A stretch of DNA of 64,000 nucleotides. Source: CAZKWG01 sp964615375 (lineage in GTDB: Bacteria; Myxococcota_A; UBA796; CAZKWG01). Every line of letters begins with the position of its first letter. Position 1 is the first letter of the stretch. A program made the translations under genes and the position numbers. Below the pieces are notes generated by a model. That model had not been told where the DNA came from. It worked only from the letters and a program-made list of their open reading frames with translations, and did not search any database. This document shows, piece after piece, positions 1 through 8,232 of this stretch. The stretch is from contig CAZTOW010000005.1 in assembly GCA_964615375.1 (NCBI GenBank), positions 221,007-285,006 on the forward strand, given 5' to 3'.

Positions 1-1
1 G

Positions 2-1282
2 GCGGTGCTGGTGCTGGTGCTGGGCGGGCTGCCCAGCTTCGTGGCCGAGGCCCGCTTCTCCCGCGACGCCTTCCGCCTCTTCCGCTGGCGCAGCCCCGAG
101 ACGCGCATGCAGGCCTACCTGGAGATGGTCATCAGCCGGGAGGACCACGCCAAGGAGGTCAAGCTCTACGGGCTCGGGCCGGTGCTGCTCCAGCGCTACC
201 GCGAGATCTTCGGCAAGGTCTACCGGGAGGACCGCGATCTCACCATCCGACGCGGCGTCTGGGGCGTGCTGCTGGGGCTGCTGGGCACGCTCGCCTTCTA
301 CGGGGCCTACGCCTGGGTGGCGGCTGACGCCGTCCGCGGTCGCATCACGCTGGGCGAGATGACGATGTACCTGCTCCTCTTCAAGCAGGGGCAGTCAGCG
401 GTCACGGCGAGCCTGTCCACGATCGGCGGGATGTACGAGGACAACCTCTACCTGTCGAACCTCTACGAGTACCTGGACCAGCCCGTCCCCGAGGAGCGCG
501 GCCAGGCCACCTCCGGCCCCCTGCCCGGTGACGGCGTGCGCTTCGAGGGCGTCTCCTTCCGCTACCCGGGCGCCGACCGCGACGCGCTCCACCGCATCGA
601 CCTGCACCTGCGCCCCGGCCAGAGCCTCGCCCTGGTCGGCGAGAACGGCGCGGGCAAGACCACGCTCATCAAGCTGCTCACCCGCCTGTACACGCCGACA
701 GAGGGGCGGATCCTGCTGGACGGCCGCGACTTGGCCGAGTGGGACCCCGAGCTCCTGCGCCGCCGGGTCGGCGTCATCTTCCAGGACTTCGTGCGCTACC
801 AGCTCCTGGTGGGCGAGAACGTGGGCGCGGGCGACGTGGACGCCTTCACCGACACGGAGCGCTGGCGCGAGGCCGCCACCCAGGGCATGGCCGACCCCTT
901 CATCCAGGACCTTCCGAAGGGCTATGACACGCAGCTCGGCCGCTGGTTCAAGGACGGGCGCGAGCTCAGCGGCGGCCAGTGGCAGAAGATCGCGCTCTCC
1001 CGGGCCTTCATGCGATCGAAGGCCGACCTGCTGGTGCTCGATGAGCCCACCGCGTCCATGGACGCCGAGGCCGAGGCCACCGTCTTCGAGCACGTCCGCG
1101 GCCTCGCCCACGGGCGCATGGTCATCCTCATCTCCCACCGTTTCAGCACCGTGCGCATGGCCGACCACATCGTGGTCCTGCGCGACGGGAAGGTGGTGGA
1201 GCAGGGCAGCCACGGCGAGCTGGTGGCCCAGGAGGGCACCTACGCTCGCCTCTTCGCGCTCCAGGCGGCCGGCTACCGGTAG
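2..1282 (+). CDS. ABC exporter, fused permease/ATPase (5' end outside window)
   Basis: Partial gene: the reading frame is open at the left edge, so the true start lies upstream. About 426 residues are visible. The first part is the end of a type-I exporter transmembrane domain, with a hydrophobic segment near visible residues 84-107 (GVLLGLLGTLAFYGAYAWVA). The nucleotide-binding domain follows from about residue 178, with Walker A GENGAGKTT, signature LSGGQWQK and Walker B LLVLDEPTASMD, then the H-loop in ISHRFSTV. The family couples ATP hydrolysis to export of lipids, peptides or small molecules across the inner membrane; the substrate cannot be told from this half. It ends 38 bp before the amine oxidase gene on the same strand, but nothing links the two functionally. 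Confidence 0.9.
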   Translation, partial: AVLVLVLGGLPSFVAEARFSRDAFRLFRWRSPETRMQAYLEMVISREDHAKEVKLYGLGPVLLQRYREIFGKVYREDRDLTIRRGVWGVLLGLLGTLAFYGAYAWVAADAVRGRITLGEMTMYLLLFKQGQSAVTASLSTIGGMYEDNLYLSNLYEYLDQPVPEERGQATSGPLPGDGVRFEGVSFRYPGADRDALHRIDLHLRPGQSLALVGENGAGKTTLIKLLTRLYTPTEGRILLDGRDLAEWDPELLRRRVGVIFQDFVRYQLLVGENVGAGDVDAFTDTERWREAATQGMADPFIQDLPKGYDTQLGRWFKDGRELSGGQWQKIALSRAFMRSKADLLVLDEPTASMDAEAEATVFEHVRGLAHGRMVILISHRFSTVRMADHIVVLRDGKVVEQGSHGELVAQEGTYARLFALQAAGYR

Positions 1283-1320
1283 GCGAGCCTGGGCTCCGCT
1301 GGCCGTGATACCATCTTTGA

Positions 1321-2697
1321 ATGCGCGTATTCCTCCTCCTCCCGCTCCTGGCCTGTGAGGGCAAGGACGACGGCCCCGCCGCTGACCCCTCCACCCGCGT
1401 CCTGGTCGTCGGCGCCGGCTTCGCCGGGCTCAGCGCCGCGCGCGTGCTCCAGGACGCTGGCGTGGACGTCACCGTGCTGGAGGCGCGGGATCGCCTGGGC
1501 GGCCGGGTCTGGACCGCCGAGGTGGGCGACGCGACCCTGGACCTCGGCGGCGCCTGGATCCACGGCGTGGACGACAACCCCGTGGTGGACTTCGCCGACG
1601 CCCAGGGTCTCACCTACACGGCTGACCGCACCCGCTGGCCGGTGCTCTTCGACGAGAGCTCCGGTCGCCAGCTCGGCGACCCCGACTGGGCCTGGATGGA
1701 GGAGGCCTATGACGGCTTCACCTCCGATCTGGGCGCGCTCCGGCGCGAGCTCGACGACGACGCCACCGCCGAGGACGCCCGCGCCCTCTGGGTAGACGAG
1801 CAGGGCCTCAGCGGCCTCGACGCGCGCCTCGCGGCCCACGCCATCGACCAGTGGGTCATCGAGCTCGCCTACGCCGCGCCCATCGACGACATCGCCCTGG
1901 AGTGGATCTGGGAGGACGAGGATCTGAGCGGCGGCGACCACTTCCCCGACGGAGGCTACGGGCCCATCGTGGACGCCCTCGCCGACGGCCTGGACGTGGA
2001 GCTGGACCACGCCGTCACCGAGGTGCGCGTCGCCGACGACGGCGTGGAGGTGGACGCGGGCGGGGAGACCTTCGGGGGCACCCAGGTCCTGGTCACCGTG
2101 CCGCTCGGCGTGCTCCAGAGCGGCGCCATCACCTTCGACCCGCCGCTCTCCGACGCCAGGCAGGCGGCGATCTCGCGCCTCGCCATGGGCGGCCTGGAGA
2201 AGGTGGCGATGGTCTGGGACGAGGTCTGGTGGGGCGGCGGCTCGGCGGAGTTCGTCTCTGCCGACGAGGACGGCGCCTACCCGGAGTTCTACGACCTGAG
2301 CGACCTCACCGGCGTCCCCACCCTGGTCGCGCTCTATGGCGGGCGCTTCTCCCGCGAGGTCCAGGGCAGCCTCTCCGACGAGGAGCTCGTGGCCGGCGCG
2401 CTGGCCGCGGCCGAGCTCGCCTACGACGCCACGGCGCCCGATCCGGTCGCCACCGCCTGCACCCGCTGGAGCACCGACCCCTACGCCGGCGGGAGCTATG
2501 TCTACCTGCCCGTGGGCGCCAGCCTGGACGACATCGACACGCTGGCCGAGCCGGAGAGCGACCGCCTGCTCTTCGCGGGCGAGGCCACCTGGCGACCCGC
2601 CTACGGCAACGTCCACGCCGCCATGCTCTCCGGGCTGCGCGAGGCCCACCGCCTGGGCGTGGACACGATCGACACGCCCGGGCTCGAGGACTGGTAG
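1321..2697 (+). CDS. FAD-dependent amine oxidase, lipoprotein
   Basis: 458 residues. The N-terminus MRVFLLLPLLAC is a short lipoprotein signal with Cys12, so the enzyme is probably exported and lipid-anchored. The dinucleotide-binding motif VVGAGFAGLSAARVL starts near residue 28, followed by the second glycine-rich FAD motif LEARDRLGGRVW. The C-terminus has the typical FAD-contacting segment LLFAGEATWRPAYGNVHAA. This architecture is that of flavin-containing amine oxidases (monoamine/polyamine oxidase family), which oxidise amines to aldehydes with release of H2O2. The substrate is unknown. The gene converges on rpe with only 4 bp between the stop codons. Confidence 0.88.
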   Translation: MRVFLLLPLLACEGKDDGPAADPSTRVLVVGAGFAGLSAARVLQDAGVDVTVLEARDRLGGRVWTAEVGDATLDLGGAWIHGVDDNPVVDFADAQGLTYTADRTRWPVLFDESSGRQLGDPDWAWMEEAYDGFTSDLGALRRELDDDATAEDARALWVDEQGLSGLDARLAAHAIDQWVIELAYAAPIDDIALEWIWEDEDLSGGDHFPDGGYGPIVDALADGLDVELDHAVTEVRVADDGVEVDAGGETFGGTQVLVTVPLGVLQSGAITFDPPLSDARQAAISRLAMGGLEKVAMVWDEVWWGGGSAEFVSADEDGAYPEFYDLSDLTGVPTLVALYGGRFSREVQGSLSDEELVAGALAAAELAYDATAPDPVATACTRWSTDPYAGGSYVYLPVGASLDDIDTLAEPESDRLLFAGEATWRPAYGNVHAAMLSGLREAHRLGVDTIDTPGLEDW

Positions 2698-2701
2698 GGG
2701 C

Positions 2702-3343
2702 TCAGGCCTGCTGGATCGCCGCGATGGCCGCGGCGCGGTCCTTGGCCCCGAACACCCCGGAGCCGCTGACCAGCACGCTGGCCCCGGCGTCCACGAAGCG
2801 CCGGGCGTTGGACGGCTTGACCCCGCCGTCCACCTCGATGACCGTGCTCAGCCCGCGCGCGTCGATGGTCTTGCGCAGCCGCTCGATCTTCGGGAAGACC
2901 CGCTCGATGAGCGACTGGCCGCCAAAGCCCGGGTTCACGCTCATCACCAGCACCACGTCGGCGAGCTCGAGCGCGTAGTCCAACACCGTCTCCGGCGTGT
3001 GCGGGTTCAGCGCCACCCCGCTCATCGCGCCCAGCTCCCGGATCGCCGAGAGCGTGCGGTCCAGGTGGTGGCAGGCCTCGACGTGGACCGTGATCACGTC
3101 CGCGCCGGCCTTGCGAAAGTCGGCCAGGTACTTCTCTGGCTCGACGATCATCAGGTGCACGTCAAGCGGCATGCGCGTCGCGCGGCGGGCGGCCCCCACC
3201 ACCAGCGGCCCGATGGTGATGTTCGGCACGAAGCGGCCGTCCATCACGTCCACGTGCAGCCAGTCGGCGCTGCTCACGCTCTCGATCTCTTCCGCGAGGC
3301 GGCCGAAGTCCGCCGACAGGATGGAGGGGGCGACCCTGGTCAT
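2702..3343 (-). CDS. rpe: Ribulose-phosphate 3-epimerase
   Basis: 213 residues starting at MTRVAPSILSADFGRLAEE. It interconverts ribulose-5-phosphate and xylulose-5-phosphate in the pentose phosphate pathway. The TIM-barrel family signatures are all present: SILSADF at the N-terminus, HVDVMDGRFVPNITIG, the second metal-binding stretch DVHLMI, MSVNPGFGGQ, and EVDGGV near the C-terminus. The start codon overlaps the fmt stop by 4 bp (ATGA), so translation is coupled to fmt. A longer open frame runs upstream through fmt in another reading frame; it is not part of this gene. It is the last gene of a def-fmt-rpe cluster. Confidence 0.95.
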   Translation of the reverse strand: MTRVAPSILSADFGRLAEEIESVSSADWLHVDVMDGRFVPNITIGPLVVGAARRATRMPLDVHLMIVEPEKYLADFRKAGADVITVHVEACHHLDRTLSAIRELGAMSGVALNPHTPETVLDYALELADVVLVMSVNPGFGGQSLIERVFPKIERLRKTIDARGLSTVIEVDGGVKPSNARRFVDAGASVLVSGSGVFGAKDRAAAIAAIQQA

Positions 3344-4260
3344 GACAACGTCTCTCCGGGTTTGAGCCGCAGCCCGTTCTTCAGGTCGCGGCCTTCCTGA
3401 GCCTTCTTGCCGGGCATCTGCCCGAGCGCGATCTCCAGCGCGCCCGACCCGCAGGCCACGCTCAAGGTCGGGCCGGCGAGGATCTCCCCGGGCGCGCCCA
3501 GGATCTCCTGCTCCGCCGCCACGCGGGTCCGCCGCACCTTGAGCGTCTCCCCGCGCAGGGTGGCGAAGCCCCCCGGCCAGGGCTGGAGCCCGCGCACCTG
3601 ATCGTGCAGGGCGCGCGCCGGGCGGCTCCAGTCCAGCCGCCCGTCCTCCACCGTGAGCAGGGGGGCGAAGGTGGCGCCCGCGTCGTCCTGCTTCTGGGGC
3701 GTGATCTCGCCGAGGCGCGCCAGCGTCTCCACCAGCAGCGCGGCGCCCATCGTCGCCAGCCGCGCGGAGAGCTCCTCGCTCGTCTCGTCCGGGTCGATGG
3801 GCGTGGCCTGGCGCAGCAGCATGTCCCCGGTGTCCAGGCCCTCGTCCATGCGCATCGTGGTCACGCCCGTCTCGCGCTCGCCCCGGACCACCGCCCACTG
3901 GATGGGCGCCGCCCCGCGGTAGCGCGGCAGCAGGCTCGCATGCACGTTGACGCAGCCCAGCCGGGGCGCCGCCAGCAGCCGCGGCGTCAGGATGCGCCCG
4001 TAGGCCACCACCACCGCCACGTCCGGCCCGCAGGTCTCCATCCACTCTGGGAAGGCGCCGGTCTTGACCGCCTTCGGCTGCCGCACGGGGAGCCCCAGGG
4101 CTCGCGCCCGCTCGACCACGGGAGGGCTCTGGACCTGCAGGCCCCGCCCCACCGGCCGATCCGGCTGGGCCACCACGCCCAGGACCTCGTGCCCGGCCTC
4201 GACGATGGCGTCCAGCGTCGGCACCGCGAACGCGGGGGTACCCATGAAGACGACGCGCAT
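3340..4260 (-). CDS. fmt: Methionyl-tRNA formyltransferase
   Basis: 306 residues. It transfers a formyl group from 10-formyl-tetrahydrofolate to Met-tRNA(fMet) for translation initiation. The N-terminus MRVVFMGTPAFAVPTL is the formyltransferase Rossmann start. The segment NVHASLLPRYRGAAPIQWA carries the SLLPxxRGAAPI signature, with the catalytic Asn and His. The tail from about residue 205 is the usual tRNA-binding OB-fold domain. It lies 25 bp downstream of def and overlaps rpe by 4 bp, forming an operon that pairs the enzymes adding and removing the N-formyl group. Confidence 0.95.
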   Translation of the reverse strand: MRVVFMGTPAFAVPTLDAIVEAGHEVLGVVAQPDRPVGRGLQVQSPPVVERARALGLPVRQPKAVKTGAFPEWMETCGPDVAVVVAYGRILTPRLLAAPRLGCVNVHASLLPRYRGAAPIQWAVVRGERETGVTTMRMDEGLDTGDMLLRQATPIDPDETSEELSARLATMGAALLVETLARLGEITPQKQDDAGATFAPLLTVEDGRLDWSRPARALHDQVRGLQPWPGGFATLRGETLKVRRTRVAAEQEILGAPGEILAGPTLSVACGSGALEIALGQMPGKKAQEGRDLKNGLRLKPGETLS

Positions 4261-4285
4261 CGGACCTCGCTGCCGTGGCCCTGGT

Positions 4286-4834
4286 CTATAACGCCGCCTC
4301 GGCTCCCCGGCCCTGCGCCTTCTTCTTGCGCGCCAGGTAGCGGCTGCGCTTGAGCCGGCTCGAGCGGTCCAGCAGCGTCACACCCTCCAGGTGGTCCAGC
4401 TCGTGCTGGAGGATCACCGCCGGGAACTCCTCGAACCACTGCTCGTGCTTGCCGCCCTCGGCGTCCAGCCAGCGCACCCGGATGCGCCGGGCCCGGACCA
4501 CGTCCTGGTAGTACTCGGGCACCGAGAGGCAGCTCTCCTCGAAGGAGATCGTGTCCTTGCTCTTCTCCACGATCTCCGGGTTGACCATGTGGAAGACGTG
4601 CTTGCCGCGGCCCGGGTTGTCCGAGCGCCCGTCGTCCGTCAGATCGGCCACCACCATCCGCCGCCCGTCGCCCACCTGCGGCGCCGCCAGCCCCACGCCC
4701 GGCGCGGCGAACATGGTCTCCGCCATGTCCGACAGGAAGGCCTTCAGCGCCGGCCCCAGCTCGTCCGCGCGCACAGGGCGCGCCTTCGCCGAGAGCACGG
4801 GGTGGGGCGCGGTGAGGATCTCCAGGACGGCCAT
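4286..4834 (-). CDS. def: Peptide deformylase
   Basis: 182 residues. It removes the formyl group from the N-terminal methionine of new proteins. All three family motifs are intact: GVGLAAPQVG (residues 46-55), ESCLSV with metal ligand Cys102, and QHELDHLEG with His144, catalytic Glu145 and His148. The C-terminus is basic (LKRSRYLARKKKAQG). An AGGAGGT ribosome-binding site lies 7 bp before the ATG. It is the first gene of the def-fmt-rpe operon. Confidence 0.96.
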   Translation of the reverse strand: MAVLEILTAPHPVLSAKARPVRADELGPALKAFLSDMAETMFAAPGVGLAAPQVGDGRRMVVADLTDDGRSDNPGRGKHVFHMVNPEIVEKSKDTISFEESCLSVPEYYQDVVRARRIRVRWLDAEGGKHEQWFEEFPAVILQHELDHLEGVTLLDRSSRLKRSRYLARKKKAQGRGAEAAL

Positions 4835-4852
4835 ACGAACCTCCTGCCATGC

Positions 4853-4881
4853 AGTGTAGCCACGGCGGCGCGCCGTGCCAT
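4853..4881 (-). promoter_or_regulatory. Putative def operon promoter with inverted repeat in the spacer
   Basis: Read on the minus strand there is an ATGGCA -35-like box (4876-4881), a 17-bp spacer and a TACACT -10-like box (4853-4858). This places a start site about 10-20 bp before the def ribosome-binding site. An inverted repeat with 7-bp arms CACGGCG/CGCCGTG and a 3-bp centre covers 4861-4877, almost exactly the spacer. It could be an operator acting on def and perhaps on the divergent aminotransferase gene. Motif match only. Confidence 0.4.
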
Positions 4882-4940
4882 ACCGCGCTGAGAGGAATCA
4901 GGCTAAGGTCCCTCTCTTCGCACCCGCCCAGGAACACGTC

Positions 4941-6197
4941 ATGGCATTCGGAAAGATCCCCCGCTTCAGCCCCAGCTTCTCCCCGAAGGAGGCCGTGATC
5001 TCGGCCCGCCACCTGCTCGGCCACGAGGATCACGCGACCTGGGTCAAGCGCTTCGAGGACACCTTCGCCCGCTATATCGGGGCGAAATACGCCGTGATGG
5101 TCCCGTCCGCCCGCTACGGCTGCTACCTGCTGCTGAAGGCCATGGGCGTGGGGCCGGGCGACGAGGTCATCGTCCCCTCCATGACCTACTTCGCCATCCC
5201 GGCCATGGTCTCGCTCATCGGCGCGAAGCCCGTGTGGGCCGACATCGGGCTCAGCAGCCACGTCATCGACCCGGAGAACTTCCGCAAGGCGATCACGAAG
5301 AAGACCAAGGCGGTCATCCCCACCCACCTCTTCGGGACCCCCTGCGACATGGACCCGATCGTGAAGATCGCGGCGGAGCACGGGGTCAAGGTCATCGAGG
5401 ACTGCGCCCAGTCCACCGGCGCCCGCTACAAGGGCCGCCGGGTGGGCAGCATCGGCGACGCCGCCTACTACACGTTTGGCCTCACCAAGAACATCACGAC
5501 GCTCTCAGGCGCGATGATCACCACCGACGACGAGCGCGTGGCCGCCGAGATCCGCGCCGTCATCGACGCGGGCGACCCGATGGATCCGCAGAAGGCCCGG
5601 AAGGAGGCCGTGACGGGCATCGGCATGTTCGTCGCCACCCACCCGCTGGTCTACTGGGCCACCCTGCACCCCGCCATCGTAGTGGGCAACATGCTGGGCA
5701 AGGACCCCATCCACGAGCCCTTCGGCGAGGCGGAGGTGGTCTACGACAAGCTGCCGAGCGGCTTCAAGAAGACGAAGCCGCTCTCGGTCAACGCCGCCGT
5801 GGGTCTGCACCAGCTCGCCCGCATCGACGAGCTCAACGGCGCCCGCGTGAAGAACGGCCGCGTGCTCGACGAGCGCCTCGCCCACGTCCCCGGGCTCATG
5901 GTGCCGACCTACCCCGACGGCGCCGAGCCCATCTACATGAGCTTCGTGGTCCACCACGCCCGCCGGGACGATCTGGCGAAGGCCCTGCGCAAGCGCGGCG
6001 TGGACACCACGGTCGGCTACATGAACGACATGTCCGACCACGAGCTCTTCCCGCAGTTCCGTGATCCGAAGCCCAACGCCGCCCGCGCCAAGCGTGAGCT
6101 CCTGCACCTGCCGGTTCATCCGAACCTCTCCGAGCGCGACCGCGACCACCTCTGCGAGGCGGTGCGCGAAGCGTGCTTGGAGCTGAAGACGTCTTAG
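4941..6197 (+). CDS. DegT/DnrJ/EryC1/StrS-type PLP aminotransferase
   Basis: 418 residues from the ATG preceded by AGGA at 8 bp. An upstream in-frame ATG at 4875 would add 22 residues that do not resemble the family. It is a fold-type I PLP enzyme: YAVMVPSARYGCYLLLKA is the PLP-phosphate-binding start, EDCAQSTGARYKG is the Asp-containing PLP ring segment, and FGLTKNITTLSGAM holds the expected Schiff-base lysine (TKN in place of the usual HKN/SKN). Members transaminate keto-sugars for surface glycans or antibiotics, or act as dehydratases. The substrate is unknown. The radical SAM gene begins 41 bp downstream and the two may act together. Confidence 0.85.
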   Translation: MAFGKIPRFSPSFSPKEAVISARHLLGHEDHATWVKRFEDTFARYIGAKYAVMVPSARYGCYLLLKAMGVGPGDEVIVPSMTYFAIPAMVSLIGAKPVWADIGLSSHVIDPENFRKAITKKTKAVIPTHLFGTPCDMDPIVKIAAEHGVKVIEDCAQSTGARYKGRRVGSIGDAAYYTFGLTKNITTLSGAMITTDDERVAAEIRAVIDAGDPMDPQKARKEAVTGIGMFVATHPLVYWATLHPAIVVGNMLGKDPIHEPFGEAEVVYDKLPSGFKKTKPLSVNAAVGLHQLARIDELNGARVKNGRVLDERLAHVPGLMVPTYPDGAEPIYMSFVVHHARRDDLAKALRKRGVDTTVGYMNDMSDHELFPQFRDPKPNAARAKRELLHLPVHPNLSERDRDHLCEAVREACLELKTS

Positions 6198-6205
6198 ACT
6201 ACACT
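6177..6205 (+). promoter_or_regulatory. Possible promoter for the radical SAM gene
   Basis: TTGGAG (6177-6182), a 17-bp spacer and TACACT (6200-6205) lie 33 bp before the ATG at 6239. The -35 box overlaps the end of the aminotransferase gene. The -10 is good and the -35 weak, so the gene could instead be co-transcribed with the aminotransferase. Confidence 0.3.
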
Positions 6206-6238
6206 CAGAGAACTCCTACCTGCGCGCAGGGAGCTCAC

Positions 6239-7426
6239 ATGCGTTTCACGCTCCGCAACTACGCCCGTATCGCTGAGGCCGCGATCACCCGGCGTGTTCC
6301 GGTCTACGCTCACTTCGGCATCACGCACCGCTGCAACCTGACCTGCAAGATGTGCGGGATCTGGCGCTACGGGAACAAGAAGGAGGAGCTCTCCATCGAG
6401 CAGATCAAGGAGATGGCCGCCCGGATGTACCGGCTCGGCGTCGTCCAGATCTCCATCGGTGGCGGCGAGCCCTTCGCCTATGAGGAGCTCGAGGAGGCCG
6501 CGAAGTGCTTCGTCGACGCGGGGCTCAACACCCGCGTGCTCACCAACGGCGTGGGCGTGACGAAGGAGCGCATCGACCGCTGCATCGATTATGGGGTCAA
6601 GAACTTCTCCATCTCGCTGGACAGCCTCTACCCCGCGCGCTTCGACTACATCTGCGAGTACGAGGGGAGCTGGGACCAGGCGGTCTCGACGATGACGCAC
6701 ATCTCGAGCCGGCTGAGCGGGGTCCCGGGCGCGCTGCCCACCATCAACTGCGTGGTGAGCAACCTGAATCTGGAAGAGATCCCGGACATGGTCCGCTTCG
6801 CGAAGGAGATCGGCTTCGCGATCAGCCTGCTGCCCGTCGAGCTCCTGCCCGACCCCAAGGCCGGCGTGCGCAACTGGGAGGCGCGCTTCATCCGCCACCG
6901 CCCGGAGATGGGCCTGAACACGGAGAGCTCGGCGGATGACGTGCTGGCCCGCGTGGACCGCACCTACGACACGGTCATCCAGATGAAGAAGGAGGGCATG
7001 CCCATCCTGAACTCGACCCCCTACCTGGAGGCGAGCCGGATGTACCTGAAGACCGGCCGCTTCCCCGCCGAGGGCTGCGACGCCGGGCGCCTGTACTTCA
7101 GCGTCTCCCCGAACGGGCAGTTCACCATCTGCCACCGCACCCAGCACCAGTACGTCTCGATCCTGGACGAGAACTTCGAGGAGTATTTCCACTCCGAGGC
7201 GTACGAGCGCACCCGCATCCTCGAGGCCGCGAGCTGCGAGGGCTGCATGCGCGCCTGCTGGATCGACACGAGCTCGATGTTCCGCACCATCGAGGGCTTC
7301 TTCGAGACCACGAAGATGACGCTGCTCCCCCGCCGGGGCAAGCCCGCCTCGTATGAGGAGGCGAAGGGCTGGGCGCGCTACGACGACGTGCCCATCGTGC
7401 CGGGCCAGGCGGCGGAGGCGAAGTAA
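6239..7426 (+). CDS. Radical SAM protein with SPASM-like C-terminal cysteines
   Basis: 395 residues from the ATG at 6239. An upstream in-frame codon would add 22 residues overlapping the previous gene and is disfavoured. The SAM-cleaving [4Fe-4S] motif is THRCNLTCKMCGIW (CxxxCxxC), followed by GGGEPF. A second cysteine set near the C-terminus (CDAGR, TICHR, CEGCMRAC) resembles the auxiliary-cluster region of SPASM/Twitch enzymes, which modify peptides, sugars or other substrates by radical chemistry. The product is unknown. It follows the aminotransferase on the same strand; an inverted repeat and a promoter-like sequence start just after it. Confidence 0.85.
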   Translation: MRFTLRNYARIAEAAITRRVPVYAHFGITHRCNLTCKMCGIWRYGNKKEELSIEQIKEMAARMYRLGVVQISIGGGEPFAYEELEEAAKCFVDAGLNTRVLTNGVGVTKERIDRCIDYGVKNFSISLDSLYPARFDYICEYEGSWDQAVSTMTHISSRLSGVPGALPTINCVVSNLNLEEIPDMVRFAKEIGFAISLLPVELLPDPKAGVRNWEARFIRHRPEMGLNTESSADDVLARVDRTYDTVIQMKKEGMPILNSTPYLEASRMYLKTGRFPAEGCDAGRLYFSVSPNGQFTICHRTQHQYVSILDENFEEYFHSEAYERTRILEAASCEGCMRACWIDTSSMFRTIEGFFETTKMTLLPRRGKPASYEEAKGWARYDDVPIVPGQAAEAK

Positions 7427-7445
7427 CCCTGCGGCGTCAAGCTCC

Positions 7446-7477
7446 TTGACGTCTGCTGATACCTGCCTTAGTATCAG
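7446..7477 (+). promoter_or_regulatory. Sigma-70-like promoter overlapped by an inverted-repeat operator
   Basis: TTGACG (7446-7451), a 17-bp spacer and TAGTAT (7469-7474) form one of the best promoter matches in the window. The inverted repeat CTGATAC/GTATCAG (7456-7462 and 7471-7477, 8-bp centre) starts inside the spacer and covers the -10 box. That is where a repressor would block transcription. The same repeat could instead form a 7-bp RNA hairpin ending the radical SAM transcript, though it has no good T-run. Confidence 0.55.
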
Positions 7478-7480
7478 CTT

Positions 7481-7556
7481 ATCCGACGCCGGTAGGCCGG
7501 CACCCGTGAACCTCAGCCCCTCCCGCACCTCATCCAGCGGGAGGGGCTTTCTCATG
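7481..7556 (+). ncRNA. Candidate short terminated leader or small RNA upstream of the NYN gene
   Basis: Transcription from the promoter at 7446-7474 would start near 7481 and meet a strong terminator ending near 7556, giving an RNA of about 75 nt. It would contain a small hairpin (GCCGG/CCGGC, 7488-7501) and the terminator hairpin, whose 5' arm includes CCCCUCCC, able to pair with Shine-Dalgarno-like purine runs. No open frame of note lies inside. It may be an attenuator controlling the NYN gene or an independent small RNA. No known RNA family was recognised. Confidence 0.4.
7515..7556 (+). terminator. Rho-independent terminator or attenuator
   Basis: A perfect 12-bp stem, AGCCCCTCCCGC (7515-7526) with GCGGGAGGGGCT (7537-7548), has a 10-nt loop. 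TTTCTC follows at once and a T6 run occurs a few bases later. It stands between a promoter and the NYN start, so read-through would be needed to express NYN from that promoter. Confidence 0.7.
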
Positions 7557-7575
7557 TCCTTTTTTGGGGGCCCCG

Positions 7576-8226
7576 GTGAAGTCCGTCGCAGTGCTGCTGG
7601 ACGCTGGATTCGTCGAGAGGCAGCTTTACAGGCTACTTGGAAGCAGGCATGCAACGGCGGAGGACATCTGGCAGTTCGCCCAGGCCTGCGCCCGGCCGGA
7701 TGAGGAGATCTTCCGAATTTACTACTATGACTGTGCTCCTCTCGAGAAGAAGTGCCAGCACCCGCTGAGCGGTCGAAGCATTGACTTCAGCAAGACCGAC
7801 ACGGCGAAGCGCAAGACCGTGCTCCATCGCGACCTGGCTCTGAGGGACCGCGTCGCCTTCCGTGCAGGCGTCATCGGGTTCGACGGGTGGCAGCTCACCC
7901 GAACCGCCACGAACGAGGCCATCAAGGCGCTGAAGCGAGGCGAGAAGTACGAGCTGAAGGCGGAGGATGTCGAAGCCGACATCAAGCAGAAGCGCGTGGA
8001 CATGAAGATCGGCTTGGACATCGCCTGGCTCTCCAGCAAGCGGATCGTCGAGCGGCTCCTCCTCGTCACGGCGGACACGGACTTCGTGCCGGCCTTGAAG
8101 TTCGCTCGTCGCGAAGGAATCCAGGTTGTCCTCGTCCCCATGGGGAGCGAGCGGCTCCACGACGAGCTCCGTATACATGCCGACGAGGTGCGGGACGTGG
8201 TATTTCCCATGTCCGCCTCGGCCTGA
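7576..8226 (+). CDS. NYN-domain (PIN-like) putative RNase
   Basis: 216 residues from the GTG at 7576; a TTG 12 bp upstream is also possible. It matches the NYN/LabA-like fold: SVAVLLDAGFVERQLY at the N-terminus gives the first catalytic Asp, VDMKIGLDIAWL gives central acidic residues, and LLLVTADTDFVPALKFARR is the typical Asp-rich strand, followed by GIQVVLVPMGS. Family members are metal-dependent ribonucleases. The coding sequence is visibly less GC-biased than its neighbours, and a self-contained promoter/leader precedes it, which suggests acquisition by transfer. The GldF-like gene begins 6 bp downstream, an unusual partner. Its RNA target is unknown. Confidence 0.8.
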   Translation: MKSVAVLLDAGFVERQLYRLLGSRHATAEDIWQFAQACARPDEEIFRIYYYDCAPLEKKCQHPLSGRSIDFSKTDTAKRKTVLHRDLALRDRVAFRAGVIGFDGWQLTRTATNEAIKALKRGEKYELKAEDVEADIKQKRVDMKIGLDIAWLSSKRIVERLLLVTADTDFVPALKFARREGIQVVLVPMGSERLHDELRIHADEVRDVVFPMSASA

Positions 8227-8232
8227 ATCACG

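Noticed and set aside
1273..2649. A minus-strand open frame of 458 codons under the amine oxidase gene
   Set aside because: It is an exact shadow of the amine oxidase; composition is Gly/Val/Arg-biased and no ribosome-binding site or homology is visible.
7353..7703. Open frame across the leader into the NYN gene
   Set aside because: It overlaps the radical SAM 3' end and a strong terminator, in a different frame from NYN; its product is Arg/Ser-rich with no motif.
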